This document shows positions 34,867 through 43,923 of a stretch of DNA of 64,000 bases, in pieces. Every line of letters starts with the position of its first letter. Positions within the stretch are counted from its first letter, which is position 1. The notes under the pieces are model-generated. The model saw only the letters and a list, made by a program, of their open reading frames with translations. It was not told the DNA's origin and did no database searches. The position numbers and the translations under genes were made by a program. Source of the stretch: Rhizobium rhododendri (GTDB taxonomy: Bacteria; Pseudomonadota; Alphaproteobacteria; Rhizobiales; Rhizobiaceae); the NCBI RefSeq assembly GCF_007000325.2, contig NZ_CP117268.1:372001-436000 (forward strand). The letters run 5' to 3'.

Positions 34867-37097
34867 GTTGGATTCTCCTGACCGATCGGCGTGGGTGCGA
34901 TTACGACGGGGGCGGCGATCGCAACGCGGTTCTCGCGTCGCAGACGGCGTTCACCGACGATGAACTGGAAGCCTGTGATGACGGCGATCATCACGACGAT
35001 CAGCGCCGAGGAGTAGGCGATGGCGACGCCGTATTCGCCATTTTCGACCAAGCCGACAATGAAAGCGGTGGACATGTTGTACTGGGCGCTGACGAGAAAG
35101 ATCACAGCGCTGATCGATGTGATGGCGCGCACGAAGGAATAGACGAGTGCCGCCGTGATGGCAGGGCGAAGGAGGGGAAGGATAACCTTTCGGATCGTCC
35201 GGAAGCTGGTGGCGCCCAGCGTCAGGGATGCCTCATCGAGGCTCTTGTCGAGCTGGCTCATGGCGGCAACGCCGCCTCGGACGCCGACCGGCATGTTGCG
35301 GAAGACGAAGCAGGCAACAAGGATCAGCGCGGTGCCTGTCATTTCCAGTGGCGGCAGATTGAATGCCATGATGTAGCTGATGCCGATGACGGTGCCCGGA
35401 ATAGCGAAGCTCATCATCAGTGCGAACTCGAAGATGTTCCGGCCGACGAACCGCTGGCGAACAATGATATAGGCGGTCAGCAGGCCGACAGCGGCCGTCA
35501 AGGGTGCGGAGATCAGAGCGATTTCCATCGTCGTCCAGAATGAGTTCCAGGCAACCCCGGACCATTCCAGCCCCCCGTCGTTGCGCAAGCCGATGGAGAA
35601 CGCTTTGATGTAGTGTTCGATGGTCAGGCTGCTATCTAGCCCCCATGTTTTCACGAAGCCACCGAACAGGATCATACCGTAAACGACGAGCGTGAATGCA
35701 ATCCACGGAATAACCATGGCGTGGACGGCGATCGACAGGCCTTTCGGCAGGGCAATGTGCGCACCCGAATCACCCTTGCCGGTCACGGTGGCAAAGCTCT
35801 TGCCGGAAAGCCAGAAGCGCTGCGTGATGAAGGCTGTCATCGTGAACACCAGAAGGATCATCGCAAGCACGGCTGCTCTTGACGGATCGTTCTGCGAGCC
35901 GACCACAGCGAAGAAGATTTCCGTGGACAGCACGCCGTGGCTCCCGCCTAGCACCATTGGATTGCCGAAATCCGCCATGCTTTCGATGAATCCGATCAGG
36001 AATGCATTTGCCAGACCCGGCGTCATCAGCGGCAGCGACACCCGCCAGAATGTCCGCCAGCGATTGGCGCGCAATGTTTGCGAGGCCTCTTCCATCGAAG
36101 GACTTACACCTTCGACGACACCAATCAGCACCAGAAACGAAATCGGGGTAAAGGATAGCACCTGAGCAATCCAGATCCCTGTCAGGCCATAGAGCCAACG
36201 GCTGGGTTCCGCTCCGGTCAAGCTGCCCACCCATTCAGTGACGACACCGGAGCGTCCGAACAGCAGAATCAGCGCCAGACCGATGACGAAGGGCGGCGTG
36301 ATGATCGGTAGGATGGTCAGCAGCCGCAGACCCTTTTTGAAAGGAAATCGGGTGCGGGTGGCAACAAGGGCAAAACAGAGCCCAAGCAGGGTTGCTCCCG
36401 TCGCAGTCAGGATCGCGAGGCAAAGCGTCCGCCATGCGACGCCGCAACTGTCGCCGCCGACAATGCAACTCAGGCTCCAGACCGAAGGATCCTGGATATT
36501 GGAGATGAAGCCCGTCGCGTCGAATGAGCCGTCGATAGACTGGAAGGCCCCGACGAACATGCTGCCGACCGGGTAGAATACAAAGATGGCCACAAGGAAG
36601 ATCAACATGGTGATCGAGCCTATGACAAACGCATCGCCCTTCATCACACCGCGTTTCGCAAGGCCGAACGAAAAAAGCAGGACAAACACGATTGCTGTGA
36701 CAATGGCGCCGGCGCCCATCGAGGGCTGCCCGTCCGACATAGGTCCAAACAGAGTTTCGCTGACGGACCAGCTCCAGCCGGAGAAGTTGATCGCAAGGCC
36801 TTGGAATATCAGATAGGCGACGCCGATTGCACCCGCCCAGGCAAGGACGAGCCCTTGACGCTCAGGCGCGCCGATGAAGCGCGATGCGCCCGCCACCAGA
36901 AGCGGAACAGCCGCAACCAGCAGCCACCAACGCCCAAATATTTCGAGAGCCGCAGGGGCTATTGCCAGATCATTCGGATAGCTGGAGAGCCAACCAAAAC
37001 TGTAGAAGCCGCCCTCGATCCGGTACCAGGGCAACACGATCATGGCCAAAAGTCCGACAATGAAGGCGACATCCTGCCTGCGACTGGCTTGTGTCAT
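34863..37097 (-). CDS. double-length ABC permease, AfuB/FbpB-like
   Basis: 744 residues with two fused transmembrane domains. The first has the EAA loop GVSPSMEEASQTLRANRWRTF (about 330-350). The second has DKSLDEASLTLGATSFRTIRK (about 625-645). The first 170 residues add extra membrane helices of the kind seen in long FbpB/AfuB permeases. A fused permease is characteristic of ferric-iron, sugar-phosphate (AfuB) and aminoethylphosphonate systems. It lies 70 bp after the binding-protein gene. Confidence 0.85.
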   Translation of the reverse strand: MTQASRRQDVAFIVGLLAMIVLPWYRIEGGFYSFGWLSSYPNDLAIAPAALEIFGRWWLLVAAVPLLVAGASRFIGAPERQGLVLAWAGAIGVAYLIFQGLAINFSGWSWSVSETLFGPMSDGQPSMGAGAIVTAIVFVLLFSFGLAKRGVMKGDAFVIGSITMLIFLVAIFVFYPVGSMFVGAFQSIDGSFDATGFISNIQDPSVWSLSCIVGGDSCGVAWRTLCLAILTATGATLLGLCFALVATRTRFPFKKGLRLLTILPIITPPFVIGLALILLFGRSGVVTEWVGSLTGAEPSRWLYGLTGIWIAQVLSFTPISFLVLIGVVEGVSPSMEEASQTLRANRWRTFWRVSLPLMTPGLANAFLIGFIESMADFGNPMVLGGSHGVLSTEIFFAVVGSQNDPSRAAVLAMILLVFTMTAFITQRFWLSGKSFATVTGKGDSGAHIALPKGLSIAVHAMVIPWIAFTLVVYGMILFGGFVKTWGLDSSLTIEHYIKAFSIGLRNDGGLEWSGVAWNSFWTTMEIALISAPLTAAVGLLTAYIIVRQRFVGRNIFEFALMMSFAIPGTVIGISYIMAFNLPPLEMTGTALILVACFVFRNMPVGVRGGVAAMSQLDKSLDEASLTLGATSFRTIRKVILPLLRPAITAALVYSFVRAITSISAVIFLVSAQYNMSTAFIVGLVENGEYGVAIAYSSALIVVMIAVITGFQFIVGERRLRRENRVAIAAPVVIAPTPIGQENPT

Positions 37098-37167
37098 GTC
37101 TATTTATCTCCGCTCAAGTTTTGTGAAGGCTGCCAAAGATCAGTTCGGCAGCCAACGGCACTGGGGC

Positions 37168-38196
37168 TCAGTTAGCCTTGGCGCCGATCTCCTTGTTCCA
37201 GCGGGAGAGCAAGGCCTTGCGGACAGTCGGATCGCCATATTTGGCGAAGTCGTAATCAATAAGCTTGATGTCGTCGAACTTCGGCGCTTCCTTCGGCACC
37301 TCGGCAAACTTGTTGGACGGAAGCTGATAGGACTTGCCGTCCTTCATGTGCGATTGCGCTTCTGCCGACAGAGCCCAGTCATACCATTTCTCGGCATTTT
37401 CCAGGTTCCTCGCGCCCTTTACGATCGACATCGAGCCGATTTCGTAACCCGTGCCCTCGCAGGGCGCGACTGTCTTGATTGGGAAGCCCTCGACCGTCTG
37501 GGCTACAGCATCGTGCATGAATACGATTCCGATCGTCGCTTCACCGCGCGCGGCGGACTTGACGGGCGCAGAGCCGGATTTCGTGTACTGGGAAATGTTT
37601 GCGTTCAGCTTGGTGAGATACTCGAAGGCCTTATCCTCACCCATGATTTGCACGAGCGTGGCAAGGCTGTTGTACGATGTCCCCGACGAGTTTGGATTGG
37701 CGATCTGGATTTCACCCTTGTAGGAGGGGTCGAGAAGATCAGCCCAACATTTCGGTTCCTTAAAGCCTTTCTTCTTCAAGAGCTCCGTATTGTAGCCCCA
37801 GCCAAGTGCGCCGGCGTAGACGCCGACCGTACGGAACTTGGAGGTTTCGGCCTGCTTTTTGGCCCAATCCTGAAGTTGATCGAACAATGGTGATTTGTAT
37901 TCCTGCGTCAAACCTTCGGCGGCGGCCTGAAGATGCGGATCGCCTGTCCCCGCCCACCAGATGTCGGTCTTCGGATTGCGGGCTTCGGCGCGGATTTTCG
38001 CGTAGGTCTCGCCTGCGGAGAGGCGAACCATGTTCACCTTGATGTCCGACTGCTTCTCGAACAGGCTCTTCATAACGTCGCAAACCTCGGGGTCTGCCGA
38101 GCAGATCATGTTGAGGTCGCCTGCCGCATGGGCCGAATAGGCGCAAAGGGACACACCCGTGGCAAGCAATGCCGCGGCCAATTTGATGGATCGCAT
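37168..38196 (-). CDS. AfuA/FbpA-type periplasmic binding protein
   Basis: 342 residues from ATG 38196, which has GGAGG five bases upstream. Signal peptide SIKLAAALLATGVSLCAYSAHA. DLNMICSADPEVCDVMKSLFE, DIWWAGTGDPHLQA, GALGWGYNTELLKKKG and WYDWALS place it in the SBP_bac_6/11 group with AfuA and FbpA. The clustered Tyr residues of a ferric-ion site are not obvious, and a phosphatase gene is in the operon, so a phosphorylated organic ligand (as for AfuA) is the better guess. Divergent from the LacI regulator. Confidence 0.8.
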   Translation of the reverse strand: MRSIKLAAALLATGVSLCAYSAHAAGDLNMICSADPEVCDVMKSLFEKQSDIKVNMVRLSAGETYAKIRAEARNPKTDIWWAGTGDPHLQAAAEGLTQEYKSPLFDQLQDWAKKQAETSKFRTVGVYAGALGWGYNTELLKKKGFKEPKCWADLLDPSYKGEIQIANPNSSGTSYNSLATLVQIMGEDKAFEYLTKLNANISQYTKSGSAPVKSAARGEATIGIVFMHDAVAQTVEGFPIKTVAPCEGTGYEIGSMSIVKGARNLENAEKWYDWALSAEAQSHMKDGKSYQLPSNKFAEVPKEAPKFDDIKLIDYDFAKYGDPTVRKALLSRWNKEIGAKAN

Positions 38197-38236
38197 AGTT
38201 TCCTCCGTTAATACGACGCCTCCACGCCGTTCGCTG

Positions 38237-38254
38237 TTTGCAAGCGTGTGCAAA
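38237..38254. promoter_or_regulatory. LacI-type operator 1
   Basis: TTTGCA-AGCGTG-TGCAAA, a perfect inverted repeat with six-base arms and a six-base spacer, lies 41 bp upstream of the binding-protein start. The same layout recurs at 38326-38341. Rotational symmetry and position between the divergent genes make it a likely operator for the LacI protein starting at 38383. Confidence 0.65.
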
Positions 38255-38325
38255 TGCTGCCTGCGAATACTAAGCCTGTCAACATGTTTGTCATAAAAAT
38301 AACATTAAAGTCGACAGCATGCTTC

Positions 38326-38341
38326 TTGCACGGCTTTGCAA
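38326..38341. promoter_or_regulatory. LacI-type operator 2
   Basis: TTGCA-CGGCTT-TGCAA repeats the arms and spacer length of operator 1, centred about 88 bp away, and lies 42 bp before the regulator start. The pair could support autoregulation and looping. A further TGCA/TGCAAA half pair follows at 38347-38365. Confidence 0.6.
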
Positions 38342-38382
38342 AAAGGTGCATGAATCTGTGCAAAACACAGGGAGCTAGGTGC

Positions 38383-39390
38383 GTGTCTCAAAAACTCTTC
38401 GTCAGTGCGGACGAGGTCGCCAAGCGGGCAGGGGTGTCGCGCTCGGCCGTGTCGAGGGCGTTTACACCTGGCGCGTCCGTGTCGGCATCGACGCGTCAAA
38501 AGGTGGTCCAGGCTGCCGAAGAACTTGGCTATCATGTCAATCATCTTGCCCGTGGCCTGATGCGCAACGAAAGTGGGATTGTTTGCCTCATCGTTTCTGA
38601 TGTCGCCACACCCTATCGGTCGGCGCTTTTGCGGGAGCTGACGCAGCAGCTCCAGTTGGCAGGCAAGGTCGCCATGCTTGTCAATACGGATCGATCGGAC
38701 GGCAGCGTTGATCGCGCCCTGCAACAGGCCATCCGATATCGAGCCGATGCATCGATCATCATGTCCGGTCTACCCGACAAGTCGATCGCCCAGCTCTGTT
38801 TGCGCAGCGGCCAAAGGCTTGTGCTGATCAATCGCGACGACGACCAGCCGGGCCCCTTGCGGATCAATCTAGATGATACCGAAGCGGCGCAAAGGGTCGT
38901 AACCGCATTCGTGCGGGCCGGATGCCGACGGCTTGCATTTGCCAATTCCGACGCGGGCACGCCAAGTCTGATGGCGCGTGAGACGGGTTTCGTTGCCGCA
39001 GCGAAGGCGCAGGGACTGGATGTCACCGTCGAGCGTTACGGTCTCACCGGATATGAATCCGGGAAGGTGCTGGCACAACGACTGCTTACCAAAAGCGAGC
39101 GCCCTGACGCCGTGTTTTGCGCGACTGACCTGTTGGCGTGCGGGTTTATGGATGCTGCCCGTCATCAGTTTTCGATTTCGGTTCCTGAGAGCCTCAGCAT
39201 TGTTGGCTTCGACGATATCGAACAAGCGTCATGGTCTTCCTACGAGCTGACCACCTTCGCGCAGCCAGTGATGGCAATTGCAAGCGAGGCCGTCCAATGG
39301 CTGTCGGCGGAGCCGTCAGGCGACCCCGATCAGACATCAAAACGACTGCATGCCGAATTCGTGTGGAGAGGATCCGTCCGAGCGGGGTAG
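38383..39390 (+). CDS. LacI-family transcriptional regulator
   Basis: 335 residues from GTG 38383. The frame is open upstream, but this start places the HTH at the N-terminus in the usual way: VSADEVAKRAGVSRSAVSRAFTPG (about 7-30) with the hinge helix ARGLMRN. The ligand-binding domain reads VCLIVSDVATPYRSALLRELTQQL through RPDAVFCATDLLACGFMDAARHQ and GFDDIEQASW. It is divergent from the AfuA-like operon and flanked by two matching operators, so it most likely controls that transporter and itself. Confidence 0.87.
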   Translation: MSQKLFVSADEVAKRAGVSRSAVSRAFTPGASVSASTRQKVVQAAEELGYHVNHLARGLMRNESGIVCLIVSDVATPYRSALLRELTQQLQLAGKVAMLVNTDRSDGSVDRALQQAIRYRADASIIMSGLPDKSIAQLCLRSGQRLVLINRDDDQPGPLRINLDDTEAAQRVVTAFVRAGCRRLAFANSDAGTPSLMARETGFVAAAKAQGLDVTVERYGLTGYESGKVLAQRLLTKSERPDAVFCATDLLACGFMDAARHQFSISVPESLSIVGFDDIEQASWSSYELTTFAQPVMAIASEAVQWLSAEPSGDPDQTSKRLHAEFVWRGSVRAG

Positions 39391-40076
39391 TCGTTCAGTC
39401 GCCCCTCAAGACTGGGCGTGCAAAATGTCGATCGCGGTCAACTATCTGTCTAAACGAGAGAAATTGGGATATATGACGTTTGTGACAATGGCGCTTGCTT
39501 TATCGAGGCAGGTTGGAAACCATAGTCGGCTAACAGAAAGCCGATCGGGAAAGCCTTCCGGTTTTGCCTGTTTGGGTTTCTCAGAAGAGGGCTAGAATGG
39601 CATTTCCTTTCGGTCTCATTGCTCTTGTGACACTCATCAACACCAAGTACCGCTGAGCCGTCCTGGGTTGCGGTTCTAATGAGAGGCTTGCGCAAGCGGA
39701 TGAAGCGTTCGCACGAGCCCACGGGTTTGGAAACGCACGTCACGGCTCGGCTGGCCGGGCACCACCTTACTATCATATCCAGGGACCGTCTGAGCACGCG
39801 CCCAAGCTAGCAACTGCTCAACAAGGGCACATGCATTTGATACGGCAACCGGCGCGCGCGTTTGTGGTTATACCCAGGAGAAATTGGGAGAGCGTGCAAC
39901 AATTATTTCATGCTAGATTGCAATCACAAATTTACCACTCGGCTCTGTGGCAGAAGCAGCAGGTCAACTGTTCTCATCCCATCAAGGCACCGAATAGTTT
40001 GAACGGAGTACGGTGTGGAAAGTTCACACTATACTCCGAGCTTCAATTCATGCCTTAAAACAGACCGAGCGCAGAA
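39391..40076. other. 686-bp intergenic region, possible gene debris
   Basis: A 115-codon minus-strand frame (39450-39797) has no recognisable domain and no ribosome site. No repeats or terminal inverted repeats were seen. I read the region as non-coding or decayed; the AT-rich part around 39880-40060 has no clear promoter. Confidence 0.35.
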
Positions 40077-40919
40077 TCACTCATCGACAACGGCATTCTT
40101 CAGGACGGCCAAGCCCTCTATATCCACCTCGATCACATCTCCGGCCTTCATCCAGAGCGGCGGATTTCTCTTCGCTCCGACGCCCCCAGGGGTGCCGCTG
40201 ACAATCACGTCGCCAGGCTCGAGGCGGGTAAACGTAGAGATATATTCGATCTGCTTCGGGATATCGAAAATCATCTGGTCGAACTTGGCTTCCTGCACGA
40301 CCTGACCATTCAAGCGTGTCTGAATGCGAAGGTCGCCGAGCGGGCCCAGTTCATCCGGCGTCATCATCCAGGGACCGAAGGCACCGGTATCCGGGAAGTT
40401 CTTGCCTGGCGTGAACTGGATGGTATGGCGCTGAAAGTCGCGCACACTGCCGTCGTTGTAGCAGGCATAGCCCGCAACATGCGACATCGCCTCCTCGCGA
40501 GTGATATATCGCCCGGCCTTGCCGATGATAACAGCCAGTTCGCCTTCGAAGTCGAGTTCGGCCGAAACTTTCGGACGGACGATCGGCGCGAGATGGCCCG
40601 TCTGGCTGTTGGCATAGCGAGCAAAAATCGTCGGGTGCTCGACTTCGCTGCGGCCGGTTTCCTTGCGGTGCATTTCGTAGTTCAATCCAACGCAGAGGAT
40701 CTTGTCCGGGTTCGGCACCACCGGCAGCCACATCACTTCGGACAGTGGATAGGATTTTGCGCCTTCGAGCGCGGCGCTGATTCCGTCCAGTCCAGCCGAT
40801 ATCGCTGCCTTGAGATCGGGGTAGCGGGACGCCAAGGCCGCTCCGACGTCGAAGGCCCGGTCGTCTTGGACAACGCCCCAGCTCGTCTGGCCGTCGTGAC
40901 TGAATGTTGAGAGTTTCAT
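40077..40919 (-). CDS. fumarylacetoacetate hydrolase family protein
   Basis: 280 residues. The C-terminal FAH domain (about 70-278) has KILCVGLNYEMHRKETG, the metal-binding ELDFEGELAVIIGK and the later GDVIVSGTPGGVG. Members hydrolyse fumarylpyruvate, acylpyruvates or open ring products and decarboxylate or hydrate 2-oxo-dienoates. It is the last gene of the aromatic-degradation run on the minus strand and should process the ring-cleavage product. Confidence 0.87.
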   Translation of the reverse strand: MKLSTFSHDGQTSWGVVQDDRAFDVGAALASRYPDLKAAISAGLDGISAALEGAKSYPLSEVMWLPVVPNPDKILCVGLNYEMHRKETGRSEVEHPTIFARYANSQTGHLAPIVRPKVSAELDFEGELAVIIGKAGRYITREEAMSHVAGYACYNDGSVRDFQRHTIQFTPGKNFPDTGAFGPWMMTPDELGPLGDLRIQTRLNGQVVQEAKFDQMIFDIPKQIEYISTFTRLEPGDVIVSGTPGGVGAKRNPPLWMKAGDVIEVDIEGLAVLKNAVVDE

Positions 40920-40949
40920 CTTGTGGTCTCCTTGGAGGCGGGCGCTGCC

Positions 40950-42260
40950 CTATGCTTGACGAAGACCCAGCCCCTTCAGGCCGGGGATGCTTGAAAACCG
41001 ACTGAGCGTCCGCTCGGGGAAGATAAGTGCAAACGCGGCGATCGCGCCAATAAGAAGGATGCCGGCGGTGAACAGCATAGCATTGGCATAACCGCCGGGC
41101 CCGTCGGAGCCGGATGCCTGCACGATGCTGCCGGTTACTGCGTTCGAAACGAGCGCGGAAGCAGCGTTGCCCGAATAGATGACGATGATGAGCTTGCCGC
41201 GTTGGGCCGCAGGGGCGATGGCACCGAGCGTGACCGGGCCGTAGATCGTCGTCAGGCTCGGCGCCGCGAAGGCGATGGCAATCAGGACGAGCTGAAGGGG
41301 ACCTGAGGCATATACGCCGAGCACCAAGGCGGCGCCGCTGACGAGCAGAGCCCATCCCGAAGCGCTTCCAAGCGTGGTGCGTCTGCTCCAGCCGGCGTTC
41401 AGCATCCGCTGGGCGAGCCACGATCCTGCGAGGAGTAGGGGCGACTGAAAGATATAGACACCAGAGATGATCCACCCCGTTTCACTGTGGGAATATCCAA
41501 GACCCTGTTGCAGGTAGGGCGGCAGCCAGGTCGCCGACATGCCGACGATCCAGTAGGACATCGTCGACATGATGATGACGCCGATGACAGTCGGATCGAG
41601 CCACAGCTTCGTTGCCGGAATGCGGGGCGATGTATCGACCACGCCATGATCCACGGTCTTGACGGCATAGGGACCTTCTCCGCCGATGAAGAGCCAGGCA
41701 GCGAGCCAGACCAGACCCAAGACGCCGCAGAACAGAAAGCCGCTGCGCCAGCCATAGGAGACAATCACATAGGTCAGCAGCGGGCTGCCAACCAGCAAGC
41801 CCACACTGATGCCCTGGAGGATGATTGCGCTCGGAACGCTCCGCTTCTCGGTCGAGAACCAGTCGTAGCAGGCGTGGATCGCCGTTGGCAGGCCCGGTCC
41901 TTCACCGAAACCGAGCAGGATCCGGCAGCCGATAAGAACGGTGATCGACGTGCTGAAGAAGATCGGAATTTGCGTCGCGGACCAGATGAGAGCCAGGATA
42001 GCCAAGATCCACCTGACCGGAACACGGCCGGTGACGAACAGGCCGACGAGAATGCCGGAGATGGAAAACAGCAGAAAGAAGCTGCTGCCGATCAGGCCGA
42101 ACTGCTGTGGCGACAGCGACAGTTCCTTCATCATCGGAACGGCGGACAGGCCGAAGACAAGCTTGTCGAAGAAGTTCAGCGTCTGAAACAGAAAGAGCAT
42201 GATCAAGACTGTGTATGGACGCCATTTTCCGGCGTGACTTGCGCTCGTTGAATTGGTCAT
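40950..42260 (-). CDS. MFS transporter, anion:cation symporter type
   Basis: 436 residues with twelve predicted membrane segments. The N-terminal motif LIMLFLFQTLNFFDKLVFGLSAVPMMKELSLS and GFGEGPGLPTAIHACYDWFSTEKRSVPSAI are typical of the ACS family (phthalate, 4-hydroxyphenylacetate, hexuronate transporters). The gene is between the FAH and hydroxylase genes in one orientation, so it probably imports the aromatic or heterocyclic acid degraded by the cluster. Confidence 0.86.
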   Translation of the reverse strand: MTNSTSASHAGKWRPYTVLIMLFLFQTLNFFDKLVFGLSAVPMMKELSLSPQQFGLIGSSFFLLFSISGILVGLFVTGRVPVRWILAILALIWSATQIPIFFSTSITVLIGCRILLGFGEGPGLPTAIHACYDWFSTEKRSVPSAIILQGISVGLLVGSPLLTYVIVSYGWRSGFLFCGVLGLVWLAAWLFIGGEGPYAVKTVDHGVVDTSPRIPATKLWLDPTVIGVIIMSTMSYWIVGMSATWLPPYLQQGLGYSHSETGWIISGVYIFQSPLLLAGSWLAQRMLNAGWSRRTTLGSASGWALLVSGAALVLGVYASGPLQLVLIAIAFAAPSLTTIYGPVTLGAIAPAAQRGKLIIVIYSGNAASALVSNAVTGSIVQASGSDGPGGYANAMLFTAGILLIGAIAAFALIFPERTLSRFSSIPGLKGLGLRQA

Positions 42261-42314
42261 GTTTTCCTCCCCATGACGTGCCTCGATTACCCCGCATCGC
42301 GTGACGCCACGCCG

Positions 42315-43877
42315 TCAGGCGAGCGCTTCCTCCAGCTCTGCGTAAAGTGCGTGAATTTCGTCTGCCGATTTCGCGGTCCCGAAGACGTAATGGTCGGGTC
42401 GCACCAGAACGGCACTGCATTTGTGGCTATCGAACCAGGCTGCCATGACCCCGTCCTTCTCGACGAGCCCCTTGTCTGTCGATGAAGCGCCGCCGTTACG
42501 CCGGCCGACCTGCGCCACGGAGATCTCGCGCCGTTCGAGCGTGTTTGGATCGATGTCGCCGGCGCGGCCATCCACAATCAGGCGCCAGCCGGCACCGGTC
42601 AGCTTGTCGAGAAGGACGGGTTCTTCCTCACCGTAGATCCAGGGCTGGGGCGCGAGCGTTCCGTTTGCCGGATTGGCTCGTTTAGCAAAAAAACCATCGC
42701 GAAGCGGCGGCACGATTTCCTGACGGGTGACAGTTCGGGCCGTACCCCCGCCTTCGGCGAGGATCCGCTCGTCGCGCGCGGCCGCAGCGGCCGGATCGCG
42801 CTCACAGATGACGTGGCCTATCGCCTTGATGCGCGTCGTCAGTTCCGTGACATGCGCCTTCCGCTCGACCTGATAGCTGTCGAGCAGCTCGAGGTTCGTC
42901 CGACCTTTCAGGACATGGTCAAGTTTCCAGATGAGGTTCGAGACATCCCGAAGTCCCTGGCACATACCCTGGCCGATGAATGGCGGCTGCTGATGGGCGG
43001 CATCTCCGGCGAGGAACACACGACCGAGTTCCCAATTGGCCGCCACCAGCGCATGGAACCGATAGCTCGCCGACCGCCAGAGTGTCGCATCTTCCGGCTT
43101 CAGCCAGCGAGACAAAAGCTTCCAGACATTCGCGGGCTTTTCCATCTCCCTGGCGTCCTCGCCGGGCAGCAGCATGATCTCCCAGCGCCGATGAGTGCCG
43201 GGGCCAACGATAAAGGACGTCGGCCGGGCCGGATCGCAGAACTGCGCTGCGGTCTTCGGCAGCTTTTCCAGAGAAGTCTCGTTGACGATGACGTCGACGA
43301 CCAACCAGGGTTCGTCGAAGACAAGGTCTTCCAGCGTGAGCCCCAGCGCCTGTCGGACGCCGCTCGTCGCGCCGTCACAGGCAATCACATAGGAGGCCGT
43401 GACGGTTCGAGCGGTGCCGTCCTTCTCCTTCAGATGCAGCGTCGCCTGCGCCTCCGTCTGCGCAAGACTGATCAGCTCCGTGCCTAGTTCCACGGTCACG
43501 CAAGGATAGGTTTGCGCATGGGCCCGCAGAATGGCTTCGACGGGCGGCTGGGAAAACACCATGGTCGGGATGTAGCCGAGGGGATATGGCTCGGGCACCA
43601 TGTCGATCCGGCGGATCAGCTGCCCCTTTGCGCCGAAATGCTCGGATGCGGGGAACGCCGCGATATGGGGCTTGATCGCATCCGCAATGCCGAGATTGTC
43701 CAGGTGGCGAAGAATTTCGTGGTCGATGGCTATGGCGCGGGGCTTGTCGTAGACGTCCTCCTGCCTGTCGATCGCGAGTGTGCGAATGCCCCGGCTGCCA
43801 AGCAGCGAGGCCGCAACGGCGCCGGACGGGCCAAAGCCTACGACCACGACGTCGTAATGTTCTGATGTGTTCGTCAT
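42315..43877 (-). CDS. FAD-dependent aromatic hydroxylase (MhpA-like)
   Basis: 520 residues from ATG 43877; an in-frame TTG lies at 43895. The FAD-binding GFGPSG fold starts at residue 14. A DG motif (ACDGATSGVRQALG, about 170) and GRVFLAGDAAHQQPPFIGQGMCQGLRD (about 280-306) are the class A flavoprotein monooxygenase hallmarks. The closest pattern is 3-(3-hydroxyphenyl)propanoate hydroxylase and related bifunctional hydroxylases. It would add the hydroxyl needed for ring cleavage by the adjacent dioxygenase. Confidence 0.88.
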   Translation of the reverse strand: MTNTSEHYDVVVVGFGPSGAVAASLLGSRGIRTLAIDRQEDVYDKPRAIAIDHEILRHLDNLGIADAIKPHIAAFPASEHFGAKGQLIRRIDMVPEPYPLGYIPTMVFSQPPVEAILRAHAQTYPCVTVELGTELISLAQTEAQATLHLKEKDGTARTVTASYVIACDGATSGVRQALGLTLEDLVFDEPWLVVDVIVNETSLEKLPKTAAQFCDPARPTSFIVGPGTHRRWEIMLLPGEDAREMEKPANVWKLLSRWLKPEDATLWRSASYRFHALVAANWELGRVFLAGDAAHQQPPFIGQGMCQGLRDVSNLIWKLDHVLKGRTNLELLDSYQVERKAHVTELTTRIKAIGHVICERDPAAAAARDERILAEGGGTARTVTRQEIVPPLRDGFFAKRANPANGTLAPQPWIYGEEEPVLLDKLTGAGWRLIVDGRAGDIDPNTLERREISVAQVGRRNGGASSTDKGLVEKDGVMAAWFDSHKCSAVLVRPDHYVFGTAKSADEIHALYAELEEALA

Positions 43878-43923
43878 TGTTCTGAGCCGCTTCAAAGTTG
43901 CAATGGAATGCCCGTTCGGATGA

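Noticed and set aside
33802..38196. Naming the AfuABC/FbpABC-like system a ferric-iron importer
   Set aside because: No obvious ferric Tyr cluster or Fur box was seen, and a phosphatase is in the operon; left as family-level.
39450..39797. 115-codon minus-strand frame as a transposase remnant
   Set aside because: No transposase motif, terminal repeats or target duplications could be identified.
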